Shown piece after piece: positions 19,441 through 28,272 of a stretch of 64,000 bases of DNA (positions are counted from its first letter, which is position 1; each line of letters starts with the position of its first letter). The notes beneath the pieces were generated by a model that did not search any database, was not told where the DNA came from, and worked only from the letters and a program-made list of their open reading frames with translations. Source of the stretch: Amycolatopsis viridis (lineage in GTDB: Bacteria > Actinomycetota > Actinomycetes > Mycobacteriales > Pseudonocardiaceae); contig NZ_JAANOU010000001.1 in the NCBI RefSeq assembly GCF_011758765.1, positions 4,278,001 to 4,342,000 of the forward strand. Direction: 5' to 3'. The translations under genes and the position numbers were made by a program.

Positions 19441-19484
19441 CGAGCGAGGGGGCTCCCCGTGGTCCCGGAAAGCCCCCTCGCTCG
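19441..19484 (-). terminator. Terminator of ndk
   Basis: A perfect 14-bp inverted repeat (arms 19441-19454 CGAGCGAGGGGGCT and 19471-19484) with a 16-base loop, 8 nt after the ndk stop. It also lies directly upstream of the ABC exporter operon on the same strand, insulating the two. Confidence 0.75.
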
Positions 19485-19492
19485 GTCTCACG

Positions 19493-19903
19493 TCACAGGT
19501 CGGGGAACCAGAGCTTCAGCTCGCGCTCGGCCGACTCGGGCGAGTCCGAGCCGTGCACCAGGTTGAACTGGGTCTCCAGTCCGTAGTCCCCGCGCAGGGT
19601 GCCGGGGGTGGCCTTCTCCACCGGGTCGGTGCCGCCGGCGAGCTGCCGGAAGGCCGCGATCGCCCGCACGCCCTCGACCGCGATCGCCACGACCGGGCCG
19701 GAGGTGATGAACTCCAGCAGGTCGCCGAAGAACGGCTTGTCCTTGTGCTCGGCGTAGTGCTCCTCGGCGACCGAACGCTCGACGGTGCGCAGCTCGAGCG
19801 CGGCCAGCTTCAGCCCCTTGCGCTCGATGCGCGAGATGACCTCGCCGACGAGGCCGCGCTGTACGCCGTCGGGCTTGACCAGGACCAGCGTGCGTTCACT
19901 CAC
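19493..19903 (-). CDS. ndk: Nucleoside diphosphate kinase
   Basis: A 136-residue NDK that balances NTP pools through a phospho-histidine intermediate. The catalytic His lies in NLVHGSDS near the C-terminus, and the N-terminal [19 protein letters not shown] is the family start. Length is typical. A strong hairpin follows. phoD lies 45 nt upstream on the same strand but is functionally separate. Confidence 0.96.
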   Translation of the reverse strand: MSERTLVLVKPDGVQRGLVGEVISRIERKGLKLAALELRTVERSVAEEHYAEHKDKPFFGDLLEFITSGPVVAIAVEGVRAIAAFRQLAGGTDPVEKATPGTLRGDYGLETQFNLVHGSDSPESAERELKLWFPDL

Positions 19904-19948
19904 GACTGCGTTTCTCCTTCAGAACACGTGCATGGAATGACCGGAAGC

Positions 19949-21499
19949 CTACTGGCCTGGTGAGCGCTGCGGTTCCAGGGTCGTCGACCAGAGCGCGGCA
20001 CCCGCGCCGTCGCGGAGATCGACCCGCAGTTCACCGGTGCGCCCGTTGATGTTGATTTCGCCGAAATGCTGGAAACCGGCCATCGGCGACGCGTTCGCCG
20101 CGGGCGGGGCGTGCACGAAGACCGCCTCCGGGCCGAACGTCGGATCGAGGGTGTTCGGGCCGAACGCGCCGGCGTGCAGCGGGCCGGAAACGAATTCCCA
20201 GAACGGGTCGAAATCGCCTACCGCGGCCCGGTCGGGCGAATAGTGGTGCGCCGCGGTGTAGTGCACGTCCGCGGTCAGCCACACCACGTTGCGCACCTTA
20301 CGCTTCGCCAGTTCCCGCAGCACCCACGCGATTTCGCTCTCCCGGCCGGCCGGGGTGCCGGGCCGGTTGTTCGCCACGCCCTCGATGCCGGAGCCGTCGA
20401 GCACCGCGAGGCCGATCGGCAAGTCGGCCTGCACGATCTTCCAGGTGGCGCGGCTGCGGCTGAGCCCGTCCACCAGCCACTGCGCCTGCTTCTCGCCCAG
20501 GATGTGCCCGGGCTTGCTCTGGTCGGCGGTGTTGGCGTCCTTGTAGCTGCGCATGTCGAGGACGAACACCTCGAGCCGCGAGCCGTAGGGGAAGCTGCGG
20601 TACACCCGGCCGTCGACCGCGCGCCGCGGGTCGATCGGCTGCCACTCGTGGAACGCCTGGAACGCCCGGGCGGCGAGGACGTCGACGCGCTTCTCGGTGT
20701 ACTGCGGCAGGTCCAGGATCTCGCCGGGGTACCAGTTGTTGGTCACCTCGTGGTCGTCCCACTGCACGTAGCTGGGGACGGCGGCGGTGAAGGCACGGAC
20801 GTTGGCGTCGAGCATGTTGTAGGCGAACTGCCCGCGGTACTCGTCGAGGGTCTCGGCGACCTTGCTCTTCTCCGGGGTGACGACGTTGCGCCACACCCGC
20901 CCGTCGGGCAGCGTCACCTTCTCGCTGAGCGGGCCGTCGGCGTAGACGGTGTCCCCGCTGTGCAGGAACAGGTCGGGGCGGCGGGCGAGCATCGCGGCGT
21001 AGGCGGTCATCCCGCCGATGTCGGGGTTGATGCCCCAGCCCTGCCCGGCGACGTCGCCGGACCAGGTCAGCCGCACGTCGCTGCGGCCGGCGGGGGCGGT
21101 CTTGAAGGTGCCGGTGAGCGGCTCGCTGGTGGTGCGGCCGTCGAGCGATTCGGCGGTGACGCGGTAGTGCACCTCGGTGCCCGGCGCGAGCGCGGGGATC
21201 CGCAGCTTGCCGGTGCCGCCGGTGTCCGGGGTGAGCAGCGGGCCCCGGAGGGTGCGCACGTGCCGGAACGACGGGTCGCGCGAGACCTCGACGACCATCC
21301 GGGACGGGCGGTCGGCGCGCGTCCACACCAGCGCCGAGTTCGTGGTCACGTCGCCGGACTGGATGCCGTGGGTGAGCACCGGGCGGTCCGGGCGGACGAG
21401 GGCGGCGCCCGCGGCGGGGCTGCCGAGGGCACCGGCGGCGAGGACACCGGCACCGACGAGGCCGGTTCTGAGGGCGGAACGGCGGGTCTGTTCGGTCAT
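19949..21499 (-). CDS. phoD: Tat-exported alkaline phosphatase D (PhoD-type phosphatase/phosphodiesterase)
   Basis: A 516-residue PhoD. A twin-arginine signal (TRRSALRTGLVGAG followed by an Ala-rich hydrophobic stretch to about residue 33) directs folded export. Then come an N-terminal fibronectin-like PhoD_N domain (about 38-140) and the metallophosphatase core, with LHSGDTVYADGP, QWDDHEVTNNWYPG and WLTADVHYTAAHHY as metal ligands. PhoD enzymes need Ca2+/Fe3+ and release phosphate from phospho-mono/diesters outside the cell, usually under PhoP control; I saw no PHO box. The start codon is ATG 21499. Confidence 0.92.
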   Translation of the reverse strand: MTEQTRRSALRTGLVGAGVLAAGALGSPAAGAALVRPDRPVLTHGIQSGDVTTNSALVWTRADRPSRMVVEVSRDPSFRHVRTLRGPLLTPDTGGTGKLRIPALAPGTEVHYRVTAESLDGRTTSEPLTGTFKTAPAGRSDVRLTWSGDVAGQGWGINPDIGGMTAYAAMLARRPDLFLHSGDTVYADGPLSEKVTLPDGRVWRNVVTPEKSKVAETLDEYRGQFAYNMLDANVRAFTAAVPSYVQWDDHEVTNNWYPGEILDLPQYTEKRVDVLAARAFQAFHEWQPIDPRRAVDGRVYRSFPYGSRLEVFVLDMRSYKDANTADQSKPGHILGEKQAQWLVDGLSRSRATWKIVQADLPIGLAVLDGSGIEGVANNRPGTPAGRESEIAWVLRELAKRKVRNVVWLTADVHYTAAHHYSPDRAAVGDFDPFWEFVSGPLHAGAFGPNTLDPTFGPEAVFVHAPPAANASPMAGFQHFGEININGRTGELRVDLRDGAGAALWSTTLEPQRSPGQ

Positions 21500-21560
21500 G
21501 CCGGAGTTCTATGCGGGCTCGGGGGCGGCCGGGCCAACTCCGGCTGTCCGGGCGGTGAAA

Positions 21561-21926
21561 TCACGCGGCCGTCCGCTGACGGCCCTCGGCCGTGCGCAGA
21601 CCGTAGCCGAAGACGCGGTCCACCGCGATGTGCGCGAGCCAGGCGAGACCGAGGGTGAACGCGGCCGGGCTCGTGACGAGGCTGAAGACCACGAGCAGGA
21701 CCGCCGGCCCGGCCCAGTGGTGGGCCGCGTTGTAGAACGGCACGACCGGCCGTGGCAGGGCTCCGCGCTCGACGACCGGGGCGCCGATCCCGATGAGGAA
21801 CGTCAGGTCCGGCCCGATGAGCCCGAGCAGCAGGGCGCCAAGGGCCCACCCGCCGTGCTGGACCACCTCGAACACGGCGAACGCGAGCAGGACGGCGGCG
21901 GCCAGGGCCCAGGCGATGCGTGTCAC
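21561..21926 (-). CDS. DUF4260 family membrane protein
   Basis: A 121-residue protein with four likely membrane helices and the DUF4260 hallmark YNAAHHW followed by WLAHIAVDRVFGYGL. Function is unknown. The GTG at 21926 is preferred: GAGGAG lies 7 nt before it but only 1 nt before the other in-frame GTG (21932). The His/Asp residues in membrane loops suggest possible metal binding, which is inference. Its promoter is flanked by two palindromic operators, so it is tightly regulated, yet no TetR-type repressor gene is adjacent. Confidence 0.8.
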   Translation of the reverse strand: MTRIAWALAAAVLLAFAVFEVVQHGGWALGALLLGLIGPDLTFLIGIGAPVVERGALPRPVVPFYNAAHHWAGPAVLLVVFSLVTSPAAFTLGLAWLAHIAVDRVFGYGLRTAEGRQRTAA

Positions 21927-21959
21927 GGGCACACTCCTCAGAGATCAGTTGTCCACTTC

Positions 21960-22023
21960 GAGAGCGGTGCTCTCACAAGACAAGCATGACCCCGGAGAGC
22001 GCCCTTGTCAAGAGCACTGCTCT
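21960..22023 (-). promoter_or_regulatory. Promoter of the DUF4260 gene with two palindromic operators
   Basis: On the minus strand, -35 TTGACA (22006-22011) and -10 CATGCT (21983-21988) are 17 nt apart. One palindrome, AGAGCACTGCTCT (22011-22023), touches the -35. A second, GAGAGCGGTGCTCTC (21960-21974), falls at or just after the expected transcription start. Both share the half-site AGAGC. The arrangement fits a dimeric TetR-like repressor acting in trans. Confidence 0.7.
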
Positions 22024-22038
22024 CGTTGTGGATCGCCG

Positions 22039-22431
22039 CTACTGCTGCTGGCTGGGCAGCCGTCCCTCGGCCATGCGCCGGGCGACGTCGTTGCGCAGCC
22101 ACAGCGCCCACAGCCAGAACGCCAGGAACAACAGGCCGATGATGCCGATCGCGACCTGCTCGACGAAGTACACGACCAGCGCGACCTGCAGCACCAGGAT
22201 CGCCGGCACCGCCCAGCGCCGCTTGAGGACGCCGCACAGGAGCACGTGCAGCACGGCGATCACGATGATCCCCCAGCCGGCGAGGGTGCCGATCCCGCCG
22301 CCCAGGTTCGCGATCACCGGCAACGCGAGGCCGACCGTGATCGCCTCGCAGATCAGCGTGCCGGCCATCACGCCGCGGAAGGACTTCATCGGGTCCTTCG
22401 CCGGCGGCCGCACCGTCTTCTCCTCGCTCAC
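22039..22431 (-). CDS. DUF4233 membrane protein
   Basis: A 130-residue protein with four hydrophobic helices and a short charged N-terminus. It is the actinobacterial DUF4233 family found immediately downstream of folC (Rv2446c in M. tuberculosis). Its GTG start overlaps the folC stop as GTGA, so translation is coupled. Function is unknown; the constant link to folC hints at a role near folate or membrane physiology, but that is only context. Confidence 0.85.
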   Translation of the reverse strand: MSEEKTVRPPAKDPMKSFRGVMAGTLICEAITVGLALPVIANLGGGIGTLAGWGIIVIAVLHVLLCGVLKRRWAVPAILVLQVALVVYFVEQVAIGIIGLLFLAFWLWALWLRNDVARRMAEGRLPSQQQ

Positions 22432-23900
22432 GCCGGCTCCTTCCCGAACAACGTCCGCGCGTCCCCCACCGTGACCACCGAACCCGTGATCAGCACACCA
22501 CCACCGGCGAGCGGCTCGCCCGGGTCGTCGCTCTCCTCGACCAGGGTCACCGCGGTCTCCACCGCCGCGTCCAAACTGGACTCGGCGACCACGCGGTCCT
22601 CGCCGAAGACCGCCAGCGCCAGCTCGTTCAGCTCGTCCAGCGGCATCGCCCGCGGCGAGCTGTTCTTGGTGACCACGACGTCGGAGACCACCGGCTCGAG
22701 CGCCTCCAGGACACCACGCACGTCCTTGTCCGCCAGCACCCCGATCACCGCGGTGAGCTTGCGGAACGCGAACTCCTCCTCGATCGCGGCGGCCAACGCC
22801 CGCGCACCGTGCGGGTTGTGCGCCGCGTCGAGCAGCACGGTCGGCGCGGCGCGCACGCGCTCCAGGCGGCCCGGGAGCTCCACCGCGGCGAACGCCTCGC
22901 GCACCGCGTCGATGTCGAGCCTGCGGTCCTTGCCCGCGCCGAAGAACGCCTCGACCGCGGCCAGCGCCAGCAACGCGTTGTTCGCCTGGTGCGCGCCGTG
23001 CAGGGGAAGGAAGATCTCGTCGTAGACCCCGCCGAGACCCTGCAGGGTCAGCATCTGCCCGCCGACCGCGATCTCCCGCCGCAGCACGCCGAACTCGCTG
23101 CCCGCGCGGGCGACGGTGGCATCCACCTCGACCGTCCGCTCCAGCAGCACGCGCTGCGCCTCGGGCTCCTGCTCGGCGAGGATCGCGACGCTGCCCGGCT
23201 TGATGATCCCGGCCTTCTCCCCCGCGATCTGGCCGAGCTCGCTGCCCAGGTACTCCGTGTGGTCGAGCCCGACCGGGGTGACGACCGCGACCTGACCGTC
23301 GGCGACGTTCGTGGCGTCCCAGGTCCCGCCCATGCCCGTCTCGATCACCGCCGCGTCGACCGGGGCGTCCGCGAACGCGGCGAACGCCATGCCGGTGAGC
23401 ACCTCGAACTTGCTCATCCTCGGACCGCCGGCGCCGTCCACCATGCCGATGTAGGGCTCGATGTCGCGGTAGATGTCGACGTACTTCGACGCGGGAATCG
23501 GGGCACCGTCCACGGCGATGCGCTCGGTGACCAGTTGCAGGTGCGGGCTCGTGTAGCGGCCCACCCGCAGCCCGAGCCGGGACAGCAACGCGTCGATCAT
23601 GCGGGTGACGGAGCCCTTGCCGTTGGTGCCGGCCACGTGCAGCACCGGGTAGGTCTTCTGCGGATCACCCAGCACGGTCATCAGCGCGGCGATCCGGTCC
23701 AGCGACGGCTCGATCTTCGTCTCCGGCCACCGCTGGTTCAGCTCGGCCTCCACGCGCAGCAGCTCGCGGCGGGCCTGGCGCTCGATCTCCTCGAGGTCGA
23801 CCGGGTCGGCCTCGGCCGGGTCATCGGGGAGCGGACCGGCCACGAAGTTGCCCCCGCTGGACAGCTCCGCCGGGTACTCCTCGTCCTCGCCCGATGTCAC
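22428..23900 (-). CDS. folC: Folylpolyglutamate synthase / dihydrofolate synthase
   Basis: A 490-residue Mur-ligase-fold enzyme that adds glutamate to dihydropteroate and folates. The ATP site is HVAGTNGKGS, followed by the folate/linker SPHLQLVTERI, the Mg-ligand region ETGMGGTWDATN, DHTEYLG, and in the C-terminal domain LLDAAHNPHG. A ~55-residue acidic N-terminal extension precedes the core, as in other actinobacterial FolC. The start GTG 23900 has AGGGAGA 5-6 nt before it. The stop overlaps DUF4233. Confidence 0.94.
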   Translation of the reverse strand: MTSGEDEEYPAELSSGGNFVAGPLPDDPAEADPVDLEEIERQARRELLRVEAELNQRWPETKIEPSLDRIAALMTVLGDPQKTYPVLHVAGTNGKGSVTRMIDALLSRLGLRVGRYTSPHLQLVTERIAVDGAPIPASKYVDIYRDIEPYIGMVDGAGGPRMSKFEVLTGMAFAAFADAPVDAAVIETGMGGTWDATNVADGQVAVVTPVGLDHTEYLGSELGQIAGEKAGIIKPGSVAILAEQEPEAQRVLLERTVEVDATVARAGSEFGVLRREIAVGGQMLTLQGLGGVYDEIFLPLHGAHQANNALLALAAVEAFFGAGKDRRLDIDAVREAFAAVELPGRLERVRAAPTVLLDAAHNPHGARALAAAIEEEFAFRKLTAVIGVLADKDVRGVLEALEPVVSDVVVTKNSSPRAMPLDELNELALAVFGEDRVVAESSLDAAVETAVTLVEESDDPGEPLAGGGVLITGSVVTVGDARTLFGKEPA

Positions 23901-23972
23901 GCGTTCTCCCTACTCGGCCCGGCCTGGCTACCCCGCCGAGTCTACTTTCGCGGGCACTGGCAGGTTGACCGC

Positions 23973-24569
23973 ATGCCGTTCGACCACAACCACGCCTACC
24001 ACCGGCTGCTGCTGCGACAGGTGCCCGCCGGGGCCCGCACCGCGCTGGACGTCGGCTGCGGCGCCGGGCGGTTCGCCCGCCGCCTCGCCGCGGCCGGCCT
24101 GGAGGTGGACGGTCTCGACCCGTCCGGGGAGATGATCGGGATCGCGCAGGCGCTCGGGCCGGCCACGATCACCTACCGGCACGGGGACGTCACCACCGCC
24201 GAGCTGGGCCGGTACGACTTCATCTCGTGCCTGGCGTCGCTGCACCACGTGCCGTTCGAGACGGTGACGAAGCTGCGCGCGGCGCTCAACCCGGGCGGGG
24301 TGCTGGCGGTGCTGGGACTGGCGAAGCCGCGCTCGATCGCGGACTGGGTGAAGTGGGGCCTGCTGGCGCCGCCGGTCAACCTCGCGGCCCGGCTCGTCGT
24401 GGCGGCCGGAGACCAGCTCAACGGCGGCCCGGACCCGGTGGCGGCCGCCCCGGTGCAGGGCTGGGACACGACGATGACCCAGGTGCGGCGCGAGTCCGCG
24501 CGACTGCTGCCCGGGAGCACCGTGCAGCCGTTGTTGTTCTTCCGCTACCTGCTGCTCTACCGGGCCTGA
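23973..24569 (+). CDS. Class I SAM-dependent methyltransferase
   Basis: A 198-residue methyltransferase with the SAM-binding motif I LDVGCGAGRFARRLA, the acidic loop VDGLDPSGEM, and motif IV-like FISCLASLHHV. The fold resembles the UbiE/COQ5-like small-molecule group. No substrate clue comes from neighbours (divergent folC, convergent DUF2277). ATG 23973 starts MPFDHNHAYHRLLLRQV; the Shine-Dalgarno is weak. Its 3' end overlaps the DUF2277 gene by 13 bp. Confidence 0.85.
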   Translation: MPFDHNHAYHRLLLRQVPAGARTALDVGCGAGRFARRLAAAGLEVDGLDPSGEMIGIAQALGPATITYRHGDVTTAELGRYDFISCLASLHHVPFETVTKLRAALNPGGVLAVLGLAKPRSIADWVKWGLLAPPVNLAARLVVAAGDQLNGGPDPVAAAPVQGWDTTMTQVRRESARLLPGSTVQPLLFFRYLLLYRA

Positions 24570-24832
24570 CGCGCCGCGATCCGAGCCTGGACCTCCGGGC
24601 GGCGCAGCGGCGGGACGGTCGCCGGGGGCTGCCGGCGCGGGGGGAGCTCCGCGAGCAGCCGGGTGGTGGTCGCGGCGACCTCGGCCACCGCTTGCTCGAA
24701 CGGGCCGCGCGTCGCCTCGGAGAGGGTCTGCACACCGCTCACCTTGCGGACGTACTGGCGCGCGGCGGCCTCGATCTCCTCGGCCGTCGCCGACGGTTCC
24801 AGGCCCCGGAGCACCGTGATGTTTCGGCACAT
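24557..24832 (-). CDS. DUF2277 domain-containing protein
   Basis: A 91-residue cytoplasmic protein opening MCRNITVLRGLEPSATAEEI, the diagnostic DUF2277 N-terminus with an invariant Cys at position 2. Function is unknown; the family is widespread as a small stand-alone protein. It is convergent with the methyltransferase gene, sharing 13 bp at the 3' ends, and divergent from the amidase gene. Confidence 0.88.
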   Translation of the reverse strand: MCRNITVLRGLEPSATAEEIEAAARQYVRKVSGVQTLSEATRGPFEQAVAEVAATTTRLLAELPPRRQPPATVPPLRRPEVQARIAARQAR

Positions 24833-24894
24833 GTGCGGAAGACTACGCGTGCCCCGCCCCCGGCGGGGTCACACTGATCGGGCAAGCTGCCCCC

Positions 24895-26115
24895 GTGCAC
24901 GAGGAGGTGTACGCGCTGACTTCCGACTTCGGCGCCTACGTCGAGCGCTTCCCCCATCCGGAGACCGGAACGCCCTTGGCTGTCAAGGACTTCCTCGACG
25001 TGGCCGGCCAGACGACGCGCAACGGCACGCCCGGTCTGGGTCACCACGTCGCGGTCGAGGACTCCGACGCCGTCGCCCGGCTGCGTGCGGCGGGTTACGT
25101 GCCCGTCGCGCGGACCACCGTGCCCGAGCTGGCCTGGTCGTCGCGGACGCCGGGGTGCCGCAACCCGTGGGCCCCCGACCGCGACGCCGGCGGGTCCAGC
25201 GGCGGGTCGGCCGTCGCGGTCGCCCTCGGGGACGTGCCGGTCGCGCTGGGCACCGACACCGGTGGCTCGATCCGCATCCCGGCCGCGCTCTGCGGGGTCG
25301 CCGGGCTACGGCCGACGCACGGCACCGTGCCGATGCGCGGGGTGACGCCACTGACGCCGTCGATGGACACCGTCGGGCCGATCGCCGCCACCGCCGCGGA
25401 CTGCCTGGCGGTGCACCGCATCCTGGCCGGGACCGCGGAACCCGCGCCGGACACCGTGGCGGGGCTGCGGCTCGGGTGGCCGGAGCACCTGTGGGGCACC
25501 AAGATCGATCCCGAGGTGCTGCGGATCATCGAGTCGGCGGCGGGCACGCTGCGCGCGGCCGGCGCCGAGATCGTGCCGGTCGAGCTGCCGCTGGGCCACC
25601 GGTACGCCCGCACCGCCGGGTTCACGACCATGCTGTTCGAGTCCGCGCGGCAGTGGTGGCGGGCCTACACCGAGGACCCGTCCGGCCTGCGCGGACGGGC
25701 GATCGGGCAGCTCAAGGCCGGCACGGAGGTCACGCAGGAGGACTACGACGCCGCCCGCGCCCGCGCCCGGGAGATCGCCGCCGAGGTGGACGCGGCCTTC
25801 ACCGAGGTGGACGCCCTGCTGATGCCCACCCTGCCGGTCACCGCCGCACCCGCGGACACCGAGACGGTCGAGGTTGGCGGGCGGGAAGAACCACTCGAAA
25901 ACGCCTACTACCGGCTCACCGCACTAGCCTCGGTGAGCGGGCATCCCGCACTGACGGTTCCGGCGGGGCTGACCGAAGCCGGTCTCCCGGTCGGCGCCCA
26001 GCTCGTCGGGCCACGACGGCGGGAGGCCCTGCTCTGCCTGCTCGGCGGAGTGATCGAAGCCGGTCCACCCGCCCGTGCCCTGGCCCGGGCCCGCACAGGA
26101 AGAACGCGCCCATGA
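24895..26115 (+). CDS. Amidase signature family hydrolase
   Basis: A 406-residue amidase. The Ser-cisSer-Lys triad is visible: Lys in [12 protein letters not shown], cis-Ser in [13 protein letters not shown] and the nucleophile in [12 protein letters not shown]. It hydrolyses an amide or ester bond of an unknown substrate in the cytoplasm. The start is GTG 24895. Its TGA overlaps the ATG of the acyl-CoA dehydrogenase gene (ATGA), so the two are made together and may act in one catabolic route. It is too short for GatA and no gatB/gatC are adjacent. Confidence 0.88.
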   Translation: MHEEVYALTSDFGAYVERFPHPETGTPLAVKDFLDVAGQTTRNGTPGLGHHVAVEDSDAVARLRAAGYVPVARTTVPELAWSSRTPGCRNPWAPDRDAGGSSGGSAVAVALGDVPVALGTDTGGSIRIPAALCGVAGLRPTHGTVPMRGVTPLTPSMDTVGPIAATAADCLAVHRILAGTAEPAPDTVAGLRLGWPEHLWGTKIDPEVLRIIESAAGTLRAAGAEIVPVELPLGHRYARTAGFTTMLFESARQWWRAYTEDPSGLRGRAIGQLKAGTEVTQEDYDAARARAREIAAEVDAAFTEVDALLMPTLPVTAAPADTETVEVGGREEPLENAYYRLTALASVSGHPALTVPAGLTEAGLPVGAQLVGPRRREALLCLLGGVIEAGPPARALARARTGRTRP

Positions 26116-27278
26116 CGAAGCCCGACCCCCGCGACCTGCTCGGCATCCGCGACCTGCTGACCGACGAGGAACGCGAGATCGCGGACACGGTGCGGACCTT
26201 CGTGCGCAAGGAGGTCACCGACCACGCCGGCCAGTGGTTCGAGGACGCCACCTTCCCGAAGCACCTGGTCCCCCAGCTCGGCGAGATGGGGCTGCTCGGC
26301 ATGCACCTGACCGGCTACGGCTGCGCCGGCACCAGCGCCACCGCCTACGGCCTGGCCTGCCTGGAGCTGGAGGCCGGTGACAGCGGGCTGCGCAGCTTCG
26401 TGTCGGTGCAGGGATCGCTGGCGATGTTCCCGATCTGGAAGTACGGCTCGGACGAGCAGAAGGACCGCTGGCTGCCGGCGATGGCGCGCGGCGAGGCCAT
26501 CGGCTGCTTCGGCCTCACCGAGCCCGACCGCGGCTCCGACCCGGGCGACATGCGCACCTTCGCCAAGCGGGACGGCGGCGACTGGATCCTCAACGGCGCC
26601 AAGATGTGGATCACCAACGGCACGCTCGCCGACGTCGCGGTGGTGTGGGCGCGCACGGACGAGGGCGTGCGCGGGTTCGTGGTGCCCACGGACACGCCGG
26701 GCTTCACCGCGCGGGAGATCAAGCACAAGCTGTCCCTGCGGATGTCGGCCACCGCCGAGCTGTCCTTCGACGACCTGCGGCTGCCCGGCGACGCCGTGCT
26801 GCCCGGCGTGACGGGGTTGAAGGGGCCGCTGTCCTGCCTGTCCGAGGCGCGGTTCGGGATCCTGTTCGGTGCGCTGGGCGCGGCCCGGGCCTGTTATGAG
26901 AGCGCGCTCGACTACGCGGCGACGCGGGAGCAGTTCGGGCGCCCGATCGGCGGGTTCCAGCTCACCCAGCAGAAGCTCGTCGGGATGGCGCTGGAGCTGA
27001 ACAAGGGCCTGCTGCTCGCGGTGCACCTGGGCCGGCGCAAGGACGGCGGCGACCTCCCGCCCGAGCTGGTCAGCTTCGGCAAGCTGAACAACGTCCGCAC
27101 CGCGATCGACATCGCCCGCACCGCGCGCACGATCCTCGCGGCGAACGGGATCAGCCTCGAGTACCCGGTGCTGCGGCACGCCAACAACCTGGAGAGCGTG
27201 CTGACCTACGAGGGCACCGAAGAGATCCACACGCTGGTGCTCGGCCAGCTGCTGACCGGGCAGAGCGCCTACCGCTGA
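26112..27278 (+). CDS. Acyl-CoA dehydrogenase, glutaryl-CoA dehydrogenase-like
   Basis: A 388-residue FAD-dependent acyl-CoA dehydrogenase. The segments LELEAGDSGLRSFVSVQGSL and CFGLTEPDRGSDPGDM and the catalytic-Glu region LTYEGTEEIHTLVLG match the glutaryl-CoA dehydrogenase group, which oxidises and decarboxylates glutaryl-CoA in lysine/tryptophan breakdown. An electron-transfer flavoprotein would be the acceptor. ATG 26112 overlaps the amidase stop. A perfect 16-bp hairpin follows the stop. Substrate within the acyl-CoA dehydrogenase family is inferred from motifs only. Confidence 0.88.
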   Translation: MTKPDPRDLLGIRDLLTDEEREIADTVRTFVRKEVTDHAGQWFEDATFPKHLVPQLGEMGLLGMHLTGYGCAGTSATAYGLACLELEAGDSGLRSFVSVQGSLAMFPIWKYGSDEQKDRWLPAMARGEAIGCFGLTEPDRGSDPGDMRTFAKRDGGDWILNGAKMWITNGTLADVAVVWARTDEGVRGFVVPTDTPGFTAREIKHKLSLRMSATAELSFDDLRLPGDAVLPGVTGLKGPLSCLSEARFGILFGALGAARACYESALDYAATREQFGRPIGGFQLTQQKLVGMALELNKGLLLAVHLGRRKDGGDLPPELVSFGKLNNVRTAIDIARTARTILAANGISLEYPVLRHANNLESVLTYEGTEEIHTLVLGQLLTGQSAYR

Positions 27279-27280
27279 CC

Positions 27281-27320
27281 CGGTCGGGTGGCGGGCGCCG
27301 GTGTGCCCGCCACCCGACCG
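27281..27320 (+). terminator. Terminator of the amidase/acyl-CoA dehydrogenase operon
   Basis: A perfect 16-bp inverted repeat (27281-27296 and 27305-27320) with an 8-base loop starts 2 nt after the dehydrogenase stop. It is one of the strongest hairpins in the window. Confidence 0.82.
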
Positions 27321-27387
27321 GTCACAAACGGGCCGCCCCACCCGAATGGCGGCGGCAGGGGCGGGCCGCAGCGGTTAAGAAGAAGTC

Positions 27388-28272
27388 ATGCGCCGCACCC
27401 TGCTCGTCCTCGTGGTCGCCGCCTGCACGCTGCTCGCCACCACGGTCACCGCCTCCGCCGCGCCCCAGGTCCGGCATCACCGGCACTACCAGCACTACAC
27501 AGCCCTCGGCGACTCCTACACGGCCGGTCCGCTGATCCCGTTGCAGCGCCTGGACCCGGTCGGCTGCCTGCGCTCCACCAGCAACTACCCGTCGCTGCTG
27601 GCGATCGCGTTGCGCGTCGGCTCGTTCACGGACGTGTCGTGCAGCGGCGCGGACACCCACGACATGGTCGCCCCGCAGGACGTGGTCCTCGGCCCGAACC
27701 CGCCCCAGCTGGACGCCCTGCGGCCGGACACCGACCTGGTCACGCTCGGCATCGGCGGCAACGACTACAGCGTGTTCGGCACGATCGTCGGCACCTGCCC
27801 CGGCCTGCGGGACTCGGACCCGGCCGGCAACCCGTGCGAGCGGCACTTCACGGTGGACGGCGTGGACACCATCAAGGCCCGGCTGCCGCGGACGCAGGCG
27901 AACGTCACCGCGGTGCTCGGCGAGATCCACGACCGGGCGCCGGATGCCGACGTGCTGGTGATCGGGTACCCGCGCATCGCGCCGCCGTCGGGCACCTGCC
28001 CGGCCGTCCTGCCCTTCGCCGACGGCGACTACGCGTGGCTCAACAGCGTCGAGGAGGAGCTGAACGCGGCGCTGGCGAAGGCGGCCGCCGACGACGGGCA
28101 CGCGTCCTACGTGGACACCTTCACCCCGTCGCTCGGTCACGACGCGTGCGCCCCGCCGGGGCGGGCGTGGATCAACGGCAAGGACCTCAAGCCGTGGGCG
28201 GCGAACTACCACCCGTTCTTCACCGGGATGCAGGGCGTCGCCGCGGTGACGTACGCGCACCTACGCGATTGA
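27388..28272 (+). CDS. Secreted SGNH/GDSL hydrolase
   Basis: A 294-residue precursor with a signal peptide (about residues 1-25, ending TASAA). The SGNH blocks are ALGDSYTAG (nucleophile Ser), a Gly loop, GIGGNDYSV (block III) and NYHPFF near the C-terminus supplying His. Several Cys pairs suggest disulfides, as in Streptomyces extracellular lipases/esterases. It should hydrolyse an ester outside the cell. It lies downstream of a strong terminator, so it has its own promoter. Its last 12 bp overlap the convergent ATPase gene. Confidence 0.88.
   Translation: MRRTLLVLVVAACTLLATTVTASAAPQVRHHRHYQHYTALGDSYTAGPLIPLQRLDPVGCLRSTSNYPSLLAIALRVGSFTDVSCSGADTHDMVAPQDVVLGPNPPQLDALRPDTDLVTLGIGGNDYSVFGTIVGTCPGLRDSDPAGNPCERHFTVDGVDTIKARLPRTQANVTAVLGEIHDRAPDADVLVIGYPRIAPPSGTCPAVLPFADGDYAWLNSVEEELNAALAKAAADDGHASYVDTFTPSLGHDACAPPGRAWINGKDLKPWAANYHPFFTGMQGVAAVTYAHLRD

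Noticed and set aside
15496..24569. Secondary-metabolite cluster (protease, ABC exporter, methyltransferase close together)
   Set aside because: These genes are on different strands, have separate terminators and are interleaved with housekeeping genes (ndk, folC); no PKS, NRPS, terpene or RiPP core is present.
24895..26115. Amidase as glutamyl-tRNA amidotransferase subunit GatA
   Set aside because: It is shorter than typical GatA, starts differently, and gatB/gatC are absent; it is paired with an acyl-CoA dehydrogenase gene.
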